A stretch of 26,577 bases of DNA from JAQVOO01 sp964524755. GTDB lineage: Bacteria > Spirochaetota > Spirochaetia > Sphaerochaetales > Sphaerochaetaceae. Location of the stretch: contig CAZGDR010000027.1 in the NCBI GenBank assembly GCA_964524755.1, positions 1-26,577 on the forward strand. Reading direction: 5' to 3'. Below the pieces are notes generated by a model. The model saw only the letters and a list, made by a program, of their open reading frames with translations. It was not told where the DNA came from and searched no databases. The position numbers and the translations under genes were made by a program. Positions 6,729 through 15,302 of the stretch are shown in pieces; the stretch's first letter is position 1, and every line of letters starts with the position of its first letter.

Positions 6729-8015
6729 TTAATCCCAGTAGTGAGCCATTCTCGCTACCAGTGATTGCCGATACCCTTCCCAGTCGGTAATGGGATGGTC
6801 CGCCAGATTTTCTTCACAAGCCGCCTTTGCTACGGCAACTGCTTCCCATTCAATAACTCGTGAATCAAACGGTTTTGGAACGATATAATTACGCCCAAAC
6901 GTGAAATCACTACCACCATAAGCTTTTTTCACTCGCTCAGGAACAGGTTCTTTCGCTAGAGCCGCCAAAGCTTTTGCAGCAGCCATTTTCATCCCTTCTG
7001 AAATCTTGGTTGCCCTCACATCAAGTGCTCCTCTGAAAATAAAGGGGAATCCCAAAACATTATTTATTTGGTTAGGGTAATCACTACGCCCCGTAGCCAT
7101 AATCACATCACTACGGGTAGCTATTGCCAATTCATAGTCTATCTCAGGATTTGGATTACTCATGGCGAAGACAATAGGATCTTTGGCCATACTGAGCAAC
7201 ATCTCAGGTGTCACACAATCGGCAACAGAGAGACCCATAAAAACATCAGCCCCAACCATAGCCTCTGTTAGAGTTCTTAATTCGGTTTCGGCAGCGAGTT
7301 CTTCTTTTTCCTTAGTCATCCCCACTGTACGTCCCTTATAAATAACCCCTTTGCTATCGACCACAACGATATTAGCGGGATTAACCCCCGCAGCAATAAA
7401 CATCTTCGTACAAGAAACTCCTGCAGCTCCAGCACCATTGACCACAACTTTGATTGTAGAGAGTTTTTTCCCTACAATTTCAACAGCATTTAACAGGCCG
7501 GCAGTAGAAATTATAGCCGTGCCATGTTGGTCGTCGTGAAAAATTGGAATGTTACACTGCTCAATTAGTTTTTGTTCTATTTCAAAACATTCTGGACCCT
7601 TGATATCTTCAAGGTTTATGCCGCCAAAAGTGGGCTCCATCGCTTTTACGATCTCAACAATTTTGTCGGGGTCATTCTCGTTGAGTTCGATATCAAAAAC
7701 ATCGATATCAGCAAAGCGCTTAAAAAGCACGCCTTTCCCTTCCATGACTGGTTTTGAGGCTAAAGCTCCAAGATTACCTAGTCCTAAAATTGCTGTGCCA
7801 TTAGTGATAACTGCTACTAAGTTTCCTTTAGAAGTATATGTATAGGCATCTTCTGGATTGTTAGCAATTTCGAGTACAGGTTTGGCTACCCCGGGGGTAT
7901 ATGCAAGTGACAAGTCATCGGCAGTCATACACGGTTTAGTGGGAACTACCGAAACTTTCCCTGGAACTCCATCCAATGTGTGGTAGGCTAGAGCTTTTTC
8001 TTTTAATACATCCAT
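6729..8015 (-). CDS. malic enzyme (oxaloacetate-decarboxylating, short bacterial form)
   Basis: Oxidatively decarboxylates malate to pyruvate, CO2 and NAD(P)H in the cytosol. The protein has 428 residues, the short form without a phosphotransacetylase tail. SLAYTPGVAKP contains the catalytic Tyr39. VMEGKG contains Lys94. HDDQHGTAI is the metal-binding block, and VVNGAGAAGVS is the dinucleotide-binding glycine loop. Cofactor preference is not evident. GAAGG about nine bases before ATG 8015 is the ribosome site. It is the last gene of the DeoR/Ldh_2/malic-enzyme operon, only 15 bases after its neighbour. That neighbour may handle the same acids. Confidence 0.93.
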   Translation of the reverse strand: MDVLKEKALAYHTLDGVPGKVSVVPTKPCMTADDLSLAYTPGVAKPVLEIANNPEDAYTYTSKGNLVAVITNGTAILGLGNLGALASKPVMEGKGVLFKRFADIDVFDIELNENDPDKIVEIVKAMEPTFGGINLEDIKGPECFEIEQKLIEQCNIPIFHDDQHGTAIISTAGLLNAVEIVGKKLSTIKVVVNGAGAAGVSCTKMFIAAGVNPANIVVVDSKGVIYKGRTVGMTKEKEELAAETELRTLTEAMVGADVFMGLSVADCVTPEMLLSMAKDPIVFAMSNPNPEIDYELAIATRSDVIMATGRSDYPNQINNVLGFPFIFRGALDVRATKISEGMKMAAAKALAALAKEPVPERVKKAYGGSDFTFGRNYIVPKPFDSRVIEWEAVAVAKAACEENLADHPITDWEGYRQSLVARMAHYWD

Positions 8016-8030
8016 AATTCTTACCTTCTA

Positions 8031-9161
8031 TTATTTTTTCTCAAAATCAAAACTGTAATCCAGTTTGTATGTATCGCGCAATTCTACCATCACCTTTTGC
8101 AAGCTTGGAGGAACGGGGCACCCATGCTCACGGCGATATAACCATGCTTCATGCTCTTTTTCTCCTGCGGTATAGATCTTTTCTTCACCAGGCGCTTTTT
8201 GGGAAGCTCGGATTTCACGACAGATTGTCCCAGCAATACCCTTAAAGACCTCTCTACCCATAAAACGTTCTGGATCAATTGCTATAAAGAAATGACCAAG
8301 AGGATAAGGAATCGCGTTATGATCATCATCAAATCCGTTCAATTGCTTCATGAAGGCGCCATCTTGTAATGCGGCAGAGAGAATTTCTACCACCATGGAA
8401 TAACCGAATCCTTTATAACCACCAGTCTGTTCACCAATTCCACCTAAAGGGGTCAGTGCAGCTTTTCCAGTAGTAAGATCTTTCAGTACTTGCTGTGTAT
8501 CAGTGCGGGTTTTACCATCAAGACCGATAACCCACCCCTCGGGTAACTCTTTACCAGCTCGGCCATACACTTCTATTTTTCCCCGTTGGGTAACACTCGT
8601 AGCACAGTCTAAGACAAATGGAAAATCCTCATCTGTAGGAATACCAAAGGTGAAAGGGTTGGTACCCATCATGTTCTCTACCCCAAAAGTAGGAGCAATT
8701 GAGGGGCGCGCATTAGTTCCAGTAACACCAATCATCCCCTCTTTGGTCGCCATGGTTACAAAATAGCCGGCAATACCATAGTGGTTACTGTTGCGCACCG
8801 CCACCATACCCATCCCATATTTTTTAGCTTTTTCAATCGCCATTTCCATGGCTTTCTTTCCCACCACATGTCCCATACCGTTATGACCGTCGAGGACTGC
8901 TGTGGCCATGTCGTCTTTGAGAACTTCAATGGTAGTTACCGGGTTCATTATCCCGATTCCGATACGATCAACATAAATTGGTTTCAAACGACCAATTCCA
9001 TGTGAATCGATACCACGTTTATCTGACTCTATGAGAACATCTCCGATTATTTCGGCATCGGCTTTGGGCACACCACATGCCTGCAAAGTATCCACCATAA
9101 ACCGTTCTAATGTCTCAAAATCAACCCATTCGCAATCTTTATACGCATCTTTGTAAGCCAT
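8031..9161 (-). CDS. Ldh_2-family malate/L-lactate (2-hydroxyacid) dehydrogenase
   Basis: NAD(P)-dependent 2-hydroxyacid dehydrogenase of the PF02615 fold (MdhII, AllD, YlbC, ComC relatives), unrelated to classical LDH/MDH. The 376-residue protein shows SDKRGIDSHG with His54, VRNSNHYG, MMGTNPFTFGIP, FVLDCATS, and GGYKGFGYSMVVE. These are the ordered family blocks covering substrate and cofactor sites. It is slightly longer than many members (about 330-360) because of a charged C-terminal tail. Malate, lactate, ureidoglycolate and sulfolactate are all possible substrates. The malic enzyme 15 bases downstream and the absence of allantoin genes favour malate or lactate. The upstream regulator ends 29 bases before it. 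Confidence 0.88.
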   Translation of the reverse strand: MAYKDAYKDCEWVDFETLERFMVDTLQACGVPKADAEIIGDVLIESDKRGIDSHGIGRLKPIYVDRIGIGIMNPVTTIEVLKDDMATAVLDGHNGMGHVVGKKAMEMAIEKAKKYGMGMVAVRNSNHYGIAGYFVTMATKEGMIGVTGTNARPSIAPTFGVENMMGTNPFTFGIPTDEDFPFVLDCATSVTQRGKIEVYGRAGKELPEGWVIGLDGKTRTDTQQVLKDLTTGKAALTPLGGIGEQTGGYKGFGYSMVVEILSAALQDGAFMKQLNGFDDDHNAIPYPLGHFFIAIDPERFMGREVFKGIAGTICREIRASQKAPGEEKIYTAGEKEHEAWLYRREHGCPVPPSLQKVMVELRDTYKLDYSFDFEKK

Positions 9162-9190
9162 TGCTCACCTCCATCACCTGATAAGCGGAA

Positions 9191-9964
9191 TTATTCCGCA
9201 ATAATTAATTCGATACCCTTACTATCCAATTCTTGCTGTGAAAGAAACTTAACACTGCCTTTATCGGTAACAAGAATATCAATATCTGCTGCTCCTACAG
9301 TACTAAAATTGGAGAGCACTCCAATTTTATTACTTGTTGCTACCACAATAACCTTCCCCACTGTACGATCAATCATTCTTCTTGTCGTTTCCGCTTCTTC
9401 AATTACGGGGGTCGTCAAACCAGCCGATAAACTAAACCCATCCACCCCAATAATAGATTTATTGGCATATACCTGATCAATAATGGGTTGAGACAATCCC
9501 CCTGACACCGAATGGGAACGAGTACGATAGACGCCGCCGACAAAAATAAGGCGGAAAAGGGCTTCCTCATTGGCTATCCAAGCTGCATCAATGTTATTAG
9601 TCACTATGGTAATTTTATGATTTCGAAGAGCTCTGATTACTTCAAAAGTGGAAGATCCACTGTTAACAAATACCGTATCACCCTCTTCGATTAAAGGAGC
9701 TACGGCCTCACCTATGGCCCTCTTCTCATGCGGAAATTCTAATGATTTTTGAGCGTAGGTAGGTTCAACCGGAAGACTCCGACGTAAGGTAGCTCCACCA
9801 TGAGTACGCTCAACTAAACCTTGATCTGCTAGATAATCTAAATCACGTCGAACTGTTAAAACACTCACTTTAAAGCGTTCGCTCAAATCCTGGACCTGGA
9901 CGACACCATCTTGGGCAATGAGAGAGAGAATTTGACGTTGCCTATCAGCAGGAATCATGGCCAT
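9191..9964 (-). CDS. DeoR/GlpR-family transcriptional regulator
   Basis: Sugar-phosphate-type repressor of 257 residues. Residues about 6-57 form the DeoR winged helix-turn-helix (RQRQILSLI, LSERFKVSVLTVRRDLDYL, VERTHGGA). The rest is the DeoRC sensor fold with VNSGSSTFEV, VTNNIDAAW and GVDGFSLSAGLTT. It is the first gene of the operon with the 2-hydroxyacid dehydrogenase and malic enzyme, and probably regulates itself and them. AAGGGG lies six bases before ATG 9964. DeoR members usually sense phosphorylated sugars, so control of C4-acid genes by such a protein is slightly unexpected. The effector cannot be read from sequence. Confidence 0.92.
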   Translation of the reverse strand: MAMIPADRQRQILSLIAQDGVVQVQDLSERFKVSVLTVRRDLDYLADQGLVERTHGGATLRRSLPVEPTYAQKSLEFPHEKRAIGEAVAPLIEEGDTVFVNSGSSTFEVIRALRNHKITIVTNNIDAAWIANEEALFRLIFVGGVYRTRSHSVSGGLSQPIIDQVYANKSIIGVDGFSLSAGLTTPVIEEAETTRRMIDRTVGKVIVVATSNKIGVLSNFSTVGAADIDILVTDKGSVKFLSQQELDSKGIELIIAE

Positions 9965-10000
9965 GTGAGACCCCTTCTCTTTATACTTGAACCTTTCTGA

Positions 10001-10029
10001 ATTATAATGATTGTTTTTATAGTTGTCAA
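10001..10029 (-). promoter_or_regulatory. consensus sigma-70 promoter of the DeoR operon
   Basis: Read on the minus strand, TTGACA (10024-10029) and TATAAT (10001-10006) are both perfect hexamers with exactly 17 bases between. Predicted transcription start is near 9994, giving a leader of about 30 bases to the ATG at 9964. Such a strong promoter normally needs a repressor, which fits the DeoR gene behind it. Confidence 0.85.
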
Positions 10030-10046
10030 CGAATATAGACGGCAGA

Positions 10047-10065
10047 ATGAATCAAAAAGATTCAT
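10047..10065. promoter_or_regulatory. inverted repeat upstream of the DeoR promoter, possible operator
   Basis: Seven-base arms ATGAATC and GATTCAT surround AAAAA. The repeat lies 17 bases upstream of the -35 box of the minus-strand promoter and about 60 bases before the tRNA on the other strand. It could be a regulator site or the distal half of one. The sequence alone does not show which protein binds. Confidence 0.35.
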
Positions 10066-10085
10066 CGCCCTCATAAAGACTGGGC

Positions 10086-10114
10086 TTGCATATCAATAAG
10101 TTTTCTGGTATCTT
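10086..10114 (+). promoter_or_regulatory. candidate promoter of tRNA-Cys
   Basis: TTGCAT (10086-10091) and TATCTT (10109-10114) with 17-base spacing; transcription would start near 10121, a few bases before the tRNA. The sequence TGG just before the -10 resembles a weak extended -10 element. Confidence 0.45.
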
Positions 10115-10126
10115 CGCTAGTGCAAT

Positions 10127-10198
10127 GGTGCCGTACCCAAGCGGTAAGGGACAGGTCTGCAAAACCTATATGCACCGGTTCGAATCCGGTCGGCACCT
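10127..10198 (+). tRNA. tRNA-Cys (anticodon GCA)
   Basis: Acceptor stem GGTGCCG (10127-10133) pairs with CGGCACC (10191-10197). The D stem is CCC/GGG. The anticodon loop CTGCAAA carries GCA at 10159-10161. The T arm is ACCGG-TTCGAAT-CCGGT (10174-10190). The discriminator base is T, as expected for tRNA-Cys. The outermost anticodon-stem pair is a C-A mismatch. CCA is not encoded, because TAAAA follows, so a CCA-adding enzyme is required. It is a single tRNA with its own promoter and terminator. Confidence 0.95.
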
Positions 10199-10229
10199 AA
10201 AAAGGGGACGTTTTGAACGTCCCCTTTTT
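10199..10229. terminator. bidirectional intrinsic terminator after tRNA-Cys
   Basis: A 14-bp perfect stem (10199-10212 with 10216-10229), three-base loop TTG, core GGGGACG/CGTCCCC, flanked by A5 and T5. It ends the tRNA transcript and, on the other strand, the mutarotase-like gene that stops at 10247. Confidence 0.9.
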
Positions 10230-10246
10230 CATAGCTAGCACTAGGT

Positions 10247-11491
10247 TCAATTAAGAACTTTGCCTTCCATCTGTTTAAGGAAGTGGAATGTAGAATCACA
10301 CTCAATGAAGGCCCAAGCCTTACCTCGTTTAAGAACGAGGCCCTCAACCACTTGTTCAACGGATTGGATACCCGCGGAAATTTTTCCATTTTCATAGTTA
10401 GTGAACGCCGTTCCATAGCGTTGAACCTTAGTCTCTCCCGGGGCTAACAGAACCGTTGTAGGGGCTCCTAAAAGTTCTTTTTCAGCAATAGATTGTCCTA
10501 ATCCGTTGGCATAATAACCAACTGCATTTTCAACTCCAAGGCAGAATGTATGATCCGTCCCCCCCTCATACAACGCCCAAGGGGTGAAGGGTCGTCCACC
10601 ATATTGCATCCATAAATTATTAAAACGGAGAGGGACCTCATTTGGTTCTACGGCTGTAGGACCTGGGAAAAAAGAAAAATAGACCATCTTCTGACGTGGG
10701 TTAATCACACTACTCCACCCCAGTCGAGCGCTGTCTGGAACTTTTCCAGTTATAAAATCGGTATATCCTATCATCCCAGGAACAACGGAGAGATCACAAG
10801 TACCCTCCTTGCGCAAAGGAACTTTGGACAAATCATCAAATTCTTTACCAAACGCCAAGCGCCCAGTTTGATCAAATTCAGAATTTTTAGGAATAGTAGA
10901 AAAACTATCCGCAGAGAGGTTTATGATACAACCACTCTCTAGAAATGGGGATCCAGTGGTATTATGCCAAGCAGCATTAGCCGGAAGGGCAACCTTCCCC
11001 GTATTCTTCACTGAAACACTACTGTAGAGAACTGGGTGTCCAGGAAGTAGCATGTCTATTTTATAAGCTTCAAAAGGATATCCTGCATCGGGACCTACCA
11101 TGGTAGAGAGAAGCCAATTAGCTCCAGTTTCCGAGTCCGTCCCATATTTAATTACATTCCAAATACCATTTGCAGTCCAACCATGGGCTTCATGATTTAC
11201 ATTTTGTACCGCATGATCGGGTCCAAAATTTGGGAAACAAAAGAAATTTCCTCCAAGATGATAGAGTAGATTACTCTCCTTGTAAAAATCCCGATTCACT
11301 TCGGAGGCTAAAGAAGGCCCTTTACCATGGAACCAATATAAGGGGTGTGCATTTACTCGCCCGCCCTCGTCATTCACATTACTTAGCTCAAGAATCATGC
11401 CCCCATGGTCTTCAATGACCGTACGTATAGTCTCATTTGAAAGCATCGTAGCATGCCGATCTTCCCATAACTGCAATCTTTTTACATCCAT
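10247..11491 (-). CDS. putative galactose-mutarotase-like carbohydrate protein
   Basis: I do not recognise a named family with certainty. The 414-residue protein has no signal peptide or membrane helix. It has the look of the aldose-epimerase/galactose-mutarotase beta-sandwich: strand-rich, with HEAHGWTANGIWNV near residue 95, a central WHNTTGSPF, then YEGGTDHTFCLGVENAVGYYANG and a closing LLAPGETKVQRYGTAF. The start at 11491 is set by a GAGGGGGAG ribosome site about five bases upstream. A longer reading from 11608 lacks such a site and would cross the divergent promoter. It is transcribed divergently from the alpha-galactosidase, so a role in interconverting or binding a galactoside or related sugar is inferred. 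A lyase or hydrolase accessory role is also possible. Confidence 0.6.
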   Translation of the reverse strand: MDVKRLQLWEDRHATMLSNETIRTVIEDHGGMILELSNVNDEGGRVNAHPLYWFHGKGPSLASEVNRDFYKESNLLYHLGGNFFCFPNFGPDHAVQNVNHEAHGWTANGIWNVIKYGTDSETGANWLLSTMVGPDAGYPFEAYKIDMLLPGHPVLYSSVSVKNTGKVALPANAAWHNTTGSPFLESGCIINLSADSFSTIPKNSEFDQTGRLAFGKEFDDLSKVPLRKEGTCDLSVVPGMIGYTDFITGKVPDSARLGWSSVINPRQKMVYFSFFPGPTAVEPNEVPLRFNNLWMQYGGRPFTPWALYEGGTDHTFCLGVENAVGYYANGLGQSIAEKELLGAPTTVLLAPGETKVQRYGTAFTNYENGKISAGIQSVEQVVEGLVLKRGKAWAFIECDSTFHFLKQMEGKVLN

Positions 11492-11546
11492 AAGACTCCC
11501 CCTCACAACAAATTTCTGTTCCTTTCCAATTTTCTCAGCCAGATGG

Positions 11547-11575
11547 GTGTCAAATTGGTCAGAGCAGGATATACT
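11547..11575 (+). promoter_or_regulatory. candidate alpha-galactosidase promoter, overlapping a divergent -35
   Basis: GTGTCA (11547-11552) and TATACT (11570-11575) are 17 bases apart; the start would be near 11582 with a leader of about 56 bases. On the other strand TTGACA occupies 11548-11553, almost the same bases, facing the mutarotase-like gene, but I see no good -10 at the right distance. Shared -35 bases would let one regulator control both genes. Confidence 0.45.
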
Positions 11576-11637
11576 ACAATACATGATACTAACACGGAAG
11601 AAACGCATCTACAACTCTCATATTTCAGGAGATTACC

Positions 11638-13992
11638 ATGATATTTGAAAAAGATTTGGTATTTACGCTCCATACTGTATGGACAACGTATATGTTTAGA
11701 GTAAATGAGACTCATCACCTTGAACAATTATATTATGGTCGCCGCATCAATACTACCAACCATATAGAGGCACTTTATGACAAACATACCATCCCTGTGG
11801 GTAACGCCGTAGCCTACGATGATGAACATCCAACCCTAACTTTAGATAACCTTTGTCTCGAATATTCTAGTTATGGAAAGGGGGATTACCGAGAAAGTCC
11901 TATTTTGTATAGCTTGCCAGATGGTAGTCGGATTGCCGACTTTGTATATAAAGAGCATCGCATCATTAAGGGCAAACCACGCTCTTTCTCGGGGCTACCA
12001 GAATCGTATGGTGACACATCACAATGCATGACTCTCATTGTAGTCCTCACTGAAAAAGTATCTGCCTTGCGCCTTGAACTCACGTATACCACTTTCGAAC
12101 ATGCTGATGTTTTAACAAGAAGAGCTACCCTTACCAATGAAACCTCCTCAACGATTGATTTACAACGATTAGCCAGTTTACAACTCGATTTACCTACAAG
12201 TAACTACGAACTGGTCACTTTCGATGGAGCTTGGGCTCGAGAAAGGACAAGAACAACTCAACCACTACGTCCAGGAGTACATAGCAATGGTTCCAAAACT
12301 GGAGTTAGTTCATCCCGGCATAATCCATGTGTATTTTTAGTCGCAGAGGCAAGTAATGAATCACAAGGCGATTGTTATGGATGCAATCTCATATATAGTG
12401 GTGATCACGCCCAAACAATTGAAGTTTCTCCCTACGGAAAAACACGTCTCCTTACTGGCCTCAATCCAGCCACGTTTAGATGGCAACTGCACGCTGGAGA
12501 GAAATTCTATGCTCCGGAAGCAGTGCTCACCTTCTCTCACGAGGGTCTCAATGGAGCAAGTCGCAATTTCCACCGTTTTATCAATACTCATATTGTGCGC
12601 GGTCCTTGGAAATACCATCAGCGCCCAATATTGATAAATAACTGGGAAGCCACCTATTTTGATTTTACAGACCACTCGTTACTGAAGCTTGCCAAGACTG
12701 CTTCAGAAATTGGTATTGAGCTATTCGTACTAGATGATGGATGGTTTGGTAGTCGTGAAGATGATGCTACGAGCTTAGGTGATTGGACTATCAACACAAA
12801 AAAACTTCCCGATGGCCTTTCTAGCCTCTCGAAAAAAATTCATGGGATGGGGATGATGTTTGGACTCTGGTGTGAGCCTGAGATGATTAGCCGTAAAAGC
12901 CAGCTTTATCGTGCACACCCCGATTGGGTGGTTGCACTTCCCGATAGAAATCCCTCTCCGGGACGTAATCAATACCTTCTCGATCTGACGAAGCCAGAAG
13001 TTCGTGATTACCTATTCTCCTCTCTTTCAACCATATGGAAGGTTGCTGAGGTCGATTACGTTAAATGGGATATGAACCGCACTTTCAGTGATATGCATAG
13101 CCTCTCTGCTTCGTTTAGGCAGGAGGAATTCAACCATCGTTATATGCTTGGCCTCTATGCACTCATGCAAAAGTTCGTTGAAGCTTTCCCCCATATCCTA
13201 TTCGAGTCTTGTGCGGCGGGAGGTAACCGTTTTGACCTTGGCATGTTGTGTTACATGCCTCAGACTTGGACCAGCGATAACACCGATCCCTTCAGTCGCA
13301 TGTCTATCCAGGAGGGAACTTCCTGTGGATATCCTCTTTCAACGATGGGAGCACACGTATCTGGATCACCTAACCACCAAACTTTGCGTAAGACCTCACT
13401 TGAATCTCGTTTCAATGTTGCCGCTTTTGGTCTTCTTGGTTACGAGATGGACCTCAATGCCTTCTCACATAAAGATAGAGAATCGATGAAACATCAAATC
13501 GAGTTTTACAAAGTACATCGCTCTCTCTTTCAATATGGTGAATTCTTTAGAATTGAACCTATTGCCACGGGGACTAATCAAGCGATTTGGGCAGTTGCTA
13601 CACCGGATAGGAGTGAAATACTCGTCCTCTTTTTTCAAACACACACCATGGCCAACCCTGGAGCTGATATTTTGCGTATCCCCATTGCCGACCCCGATGC
13701 TATTTATGCAGTAACACCTCGTAAAGAACATATTGATATTAAAACGTTTGGTTCTTTGATACATATGACTTCACCAATTAGGCAGAAAAATGATGGAACG
13801 TTACAACGAATTGTCAGCGAAAAAATGCTAATCGAAAATGAGCTAGAATACTACATCATTGGTGGAGATGTGTTAGCATACCACGGTATTAAGCTAAACC
13901 AGCAGTTTGGTGGGACCGGATATGATAAAGAAACACGGGTTATCGGTGATTTTGGATCAAGAATTTATCATCTAAAGGCCTTACGTGAGTAA
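11638..13992 (+). CDS. alpha-galactosidase, glycoside hydrolase family 36
   Basis: Retaining enzyme that releases alpha-1,6-linked galactose from melibiose, raffinose and stachyose. The protein has 784 residues, a little longer than many GH36 enzymes (about 730-750). An N-terminal beta-sandwich occupies about 1-310, a TIM barrel about 310-650 and a C-terminal beta domain the rest. FVLDDGWFG, GLWCEPEMI, and DYVKWDMNR with nucleophile Asp478 are seen. FESCAAGGNRFD and QTWTSDNTD with acid/base Asp547 follow. No signal peptide is present, so it acts inside the cell. AGGAGA at 11627-11632 supports the ATG. It starts a two-gene unit with the acetyltransferase; no sugar transporter is visible in the window. 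Confidence 0.96.
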   Translation: MIFEKDLVFTLHTVWTTYMFRVNETHHLEQLYYGRRINTTNHIEALYDKHTIPVGNAVAYDDEHPTLTLDNLCLEYSSYGKGDYRESPILYSLPDGSRIADFVYKEHRIIKGKPRSFSGLPESYGDTSQCMTLIVVLTEKVSALRLELTYTTFEHADVLTRRATLTNETSSTIDLQRLASLQLDLPTSNYELVTFDGAWARERTRTTQPLRPGVHSNGSKTGVSSSRHNPCVFLVAEASNESQGDCYGCNLIYSGDHAQTIEVSPYGKTRLLTGLNPATFRWQLHAGEKFYAPEAVLTFSHEGLNGASRNFHRFINTHIVRGPWKYHQRPILINNWEATYFDFTDHSLLKLAKTASEIGIELFVLDDGWFGSREDDATSLGDWTINTKKLPDGLSSLSKKIHGMGMMFGLWCEPEMISRKSQLYRAHPDWVVALPDRNPSPGRNQYLLDLTKPEVRDYLFSSLSTIWKVAEVDYVKWDMNRTFSDMHSLSASFRQEEFNHRYMLGLYALMQKFVEAFPHILFESCAAGGNRFDLGMLCYMPQTWTSDNTDPFSRMSIQEGTSCGYPLSTMGAHVSGSPNHQTLRKTSLESRFNVAAFGLLGYEMDLNAFSHKDRESMKHQIEFYKVHRSLFQYGEFFRIEPIATGTNQAIWAVATPDRSEILVLFFQTHTMANPGADILRIPIADPDAIYAVTPRKEHIDIKTFGSLIHMTSPIRQKNDGTLQRIVSEKMLIENELEYYIIGGDVLAYHGIKLNQQFGGTGYDKETRVIGDFGSRIYHLKALRE

Positions 13993-14007
13993 CAGACTAT
14001 TGAAGCA

Positions 14008-14559
14008 TTGACCGACCATCGATATAGTAATGGTATGAACGTCAGCGAATGTCATATTACGGTTATACCATTTGGGAAGCAACGGCAACCCTACGAGCTC
14101 CAATCACTTCTTGATTGCTTGGCAATTAGGGAGCAGGTCTTTATTATTGAACAGAAAGTTCCCATGCATATAGAGCAAGATGGAAAAGATAATGAAAGTG
14201 GGCATGTCCTGCTTTGGAGTCAAGATGTCCCAGTTGGTACCTTGCGTTTCCGTGAAACACCTGAAGGAGTGAAAATGGAACGGATCGCGGTTCTAAAAGA
14301 GTATCGAGGTCTCCATTTAGGAAAACTACTTATTCGAGAAGGGATTCGAGCGGCCCGCATGGTAGGTACCACCGCCTCTATTTACATCCATGCACAAGAG
14401 CAGGCAGCTCCATTCTACGCTTCAATTGGGTTTACAGAGACTGACGAGCACACTATAGAGGCCGATATCCCACATGTAACAATGCGGATTTCGGAAGAAG
14501 CTGAAACTAAACTCTTAGACACCGACACCCATACATTACCCTGTGGGATTTTAGCTTAG
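14008..14559 (+). CDS. GNAT-family N-acetyltransferase (YjcF/ElaA-like)
   Basis: Acetyl-CoA-dependent acetyltransferase with unknown acceptor. IREQVFIIEQKVP near residue 40-52, then VGTLRFRE, and ERIAVLKEYRGLHLGKLLI (the RxxGxG/A acetyl-CoA loop in variant form) are the ordered features of the YjcF/ElaA subgroup. AAPFYASIGF follows at the C-terminal part. The length of 183 residues exceeds the usual 140-160 because of both ends. The start is uncertain: TTG at 14008 (15 bases after the alpha-galactosidase) or ATG at 14035; neither has a strong ribosome site. The gene ends five bases from the converging lipoprotein gene. Confidence 0.82.
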   Translation: MTDHRYSNGMNVSECHITVIPFGKQRQPYELQSLLDCLAIREQVFIIEQKVPMHIEQDGKDNESGHVLLWSQDVPVGTLRFRETPEGVKMERIAVLKEYRGLHLGKLLIREGIRAARMVGTTASIYIHAQEQAAPFYASIGFTETDEHTIEADIPHVTMRISEEAETKLLDTDTHTLPCGILA

Positions 14560-14564
14560 TCTTT

Positions 14565-15293
14565 TTACAATAGCTCAAACACTACCGCAACGGTACTCGT
14601 AACATCTACTTTTCCTGCAGGAACTTCAGTATTTGCAGCGCTATCCATCATGTATGCCCCAGCGGTCTTAGCCATCATAGGTTGAGGAGTACGTACATCG
14701 ACACTTGAATAATCTGAGACGGTTAAGGGTTTCCCTACTTTCATATTAGCTGCTAGAGCATATTCCTCAGCCTTTTGGATTGCTTTCTCCATAGCTAGCT
14801 TTCGACTCTTAGCATATTCTGTGGTGGTGTTCTCCTTACTAAAATAGATAGAGCTCACTGAGATATCGGTAACAGTTCCAATTTCATCAAGTAAGGTAGG
14901 AAGCAAAACAGACTTACTATCTATCCCCTTAACGGTAACATGTAGTGTCTGCCGGACTCTTTGACCCTGCAATATTTTTTTATTTTCTTCCCAGCGGTAT
15001 TCAGGGAAAAACTCTAAGGCTGTCGTGGAGAGATCATCATCTGCAATCCCTTGTTCACGCATCATGGCCAACAATGTACCAATCTTCGTGTTAGTTTTTA
15101 GTTGTGCTTCACGGGTAGTCTCAGCTAACTCAGAGACCGTGATTGAAAAAGTGGCCATATCTGGAGTAACTAAAACTTTTCCAACTCCTTGCACGGAAAC
15201 GGTTCGGCTTTTATCTACCAGCGACACACTTTCACAACCAAACGCAAAAACAATAAATAGCACCAGAAGTAAGGCTACTCCCACTTTTTTCAT
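14565..15293 (-). CDS. SIMPL-domain (DUF541) lipoprotein
   Basis: A 242-residue exported protein. The first 20 residues form a lipoprotein signal peptide: KK, a hydrophobic run, then FAFGC with Cys20 as the likely lipid-bearing residue. The rest matches the SIMPL/DUF541 pattern: VSVQGVGKVLVTPDMA, a long helix-strand middle, AMEKAIQKAEEYALAANMKVGKPLTV, and a final VDVTSTVAVVFEL. Family members are periplasmic or surface proteins (BP26, YggE) often tied to oxidative stress, but the biochemical role is not settled. AGGGGG before the ATG overlaps the end region of the Nudix gene (nine-base gap), so they share a transcript. Confidence 0.9.
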   Translation of the reverse strand: MKKVGVALLLVLFIVFAFGCESVSLVDKSRTVSVQGVGKVLVTPDMATFSITVSELAETTREAQLKTNTKIGTLLAMMREQGIADDDLSTTALEFFPEYRWEENKKILQGQRVRQTLHVTVKGIDSKSVLLPTLLDEIGTVTDISVSSIYFSKENTTTEYAKSRKLAMEKAIQKAEEYALAANMKVGKPLTVSDYSSVDVRTPQPMMAKTAGAYMMDSAANTEVPAGKVDVTSTVAVVFELL

Positions 15294-15302
15294 ATAATCC
15301 CC

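Noticed and set aside
11492..11608. 39 extra N-terminal residues for the mutarotase-like protein
   Set aside because: The start at 11608 lacks a ribosome site and the segment would cover the divergent promoter; ATG 11491 has GAGGGGGAG.
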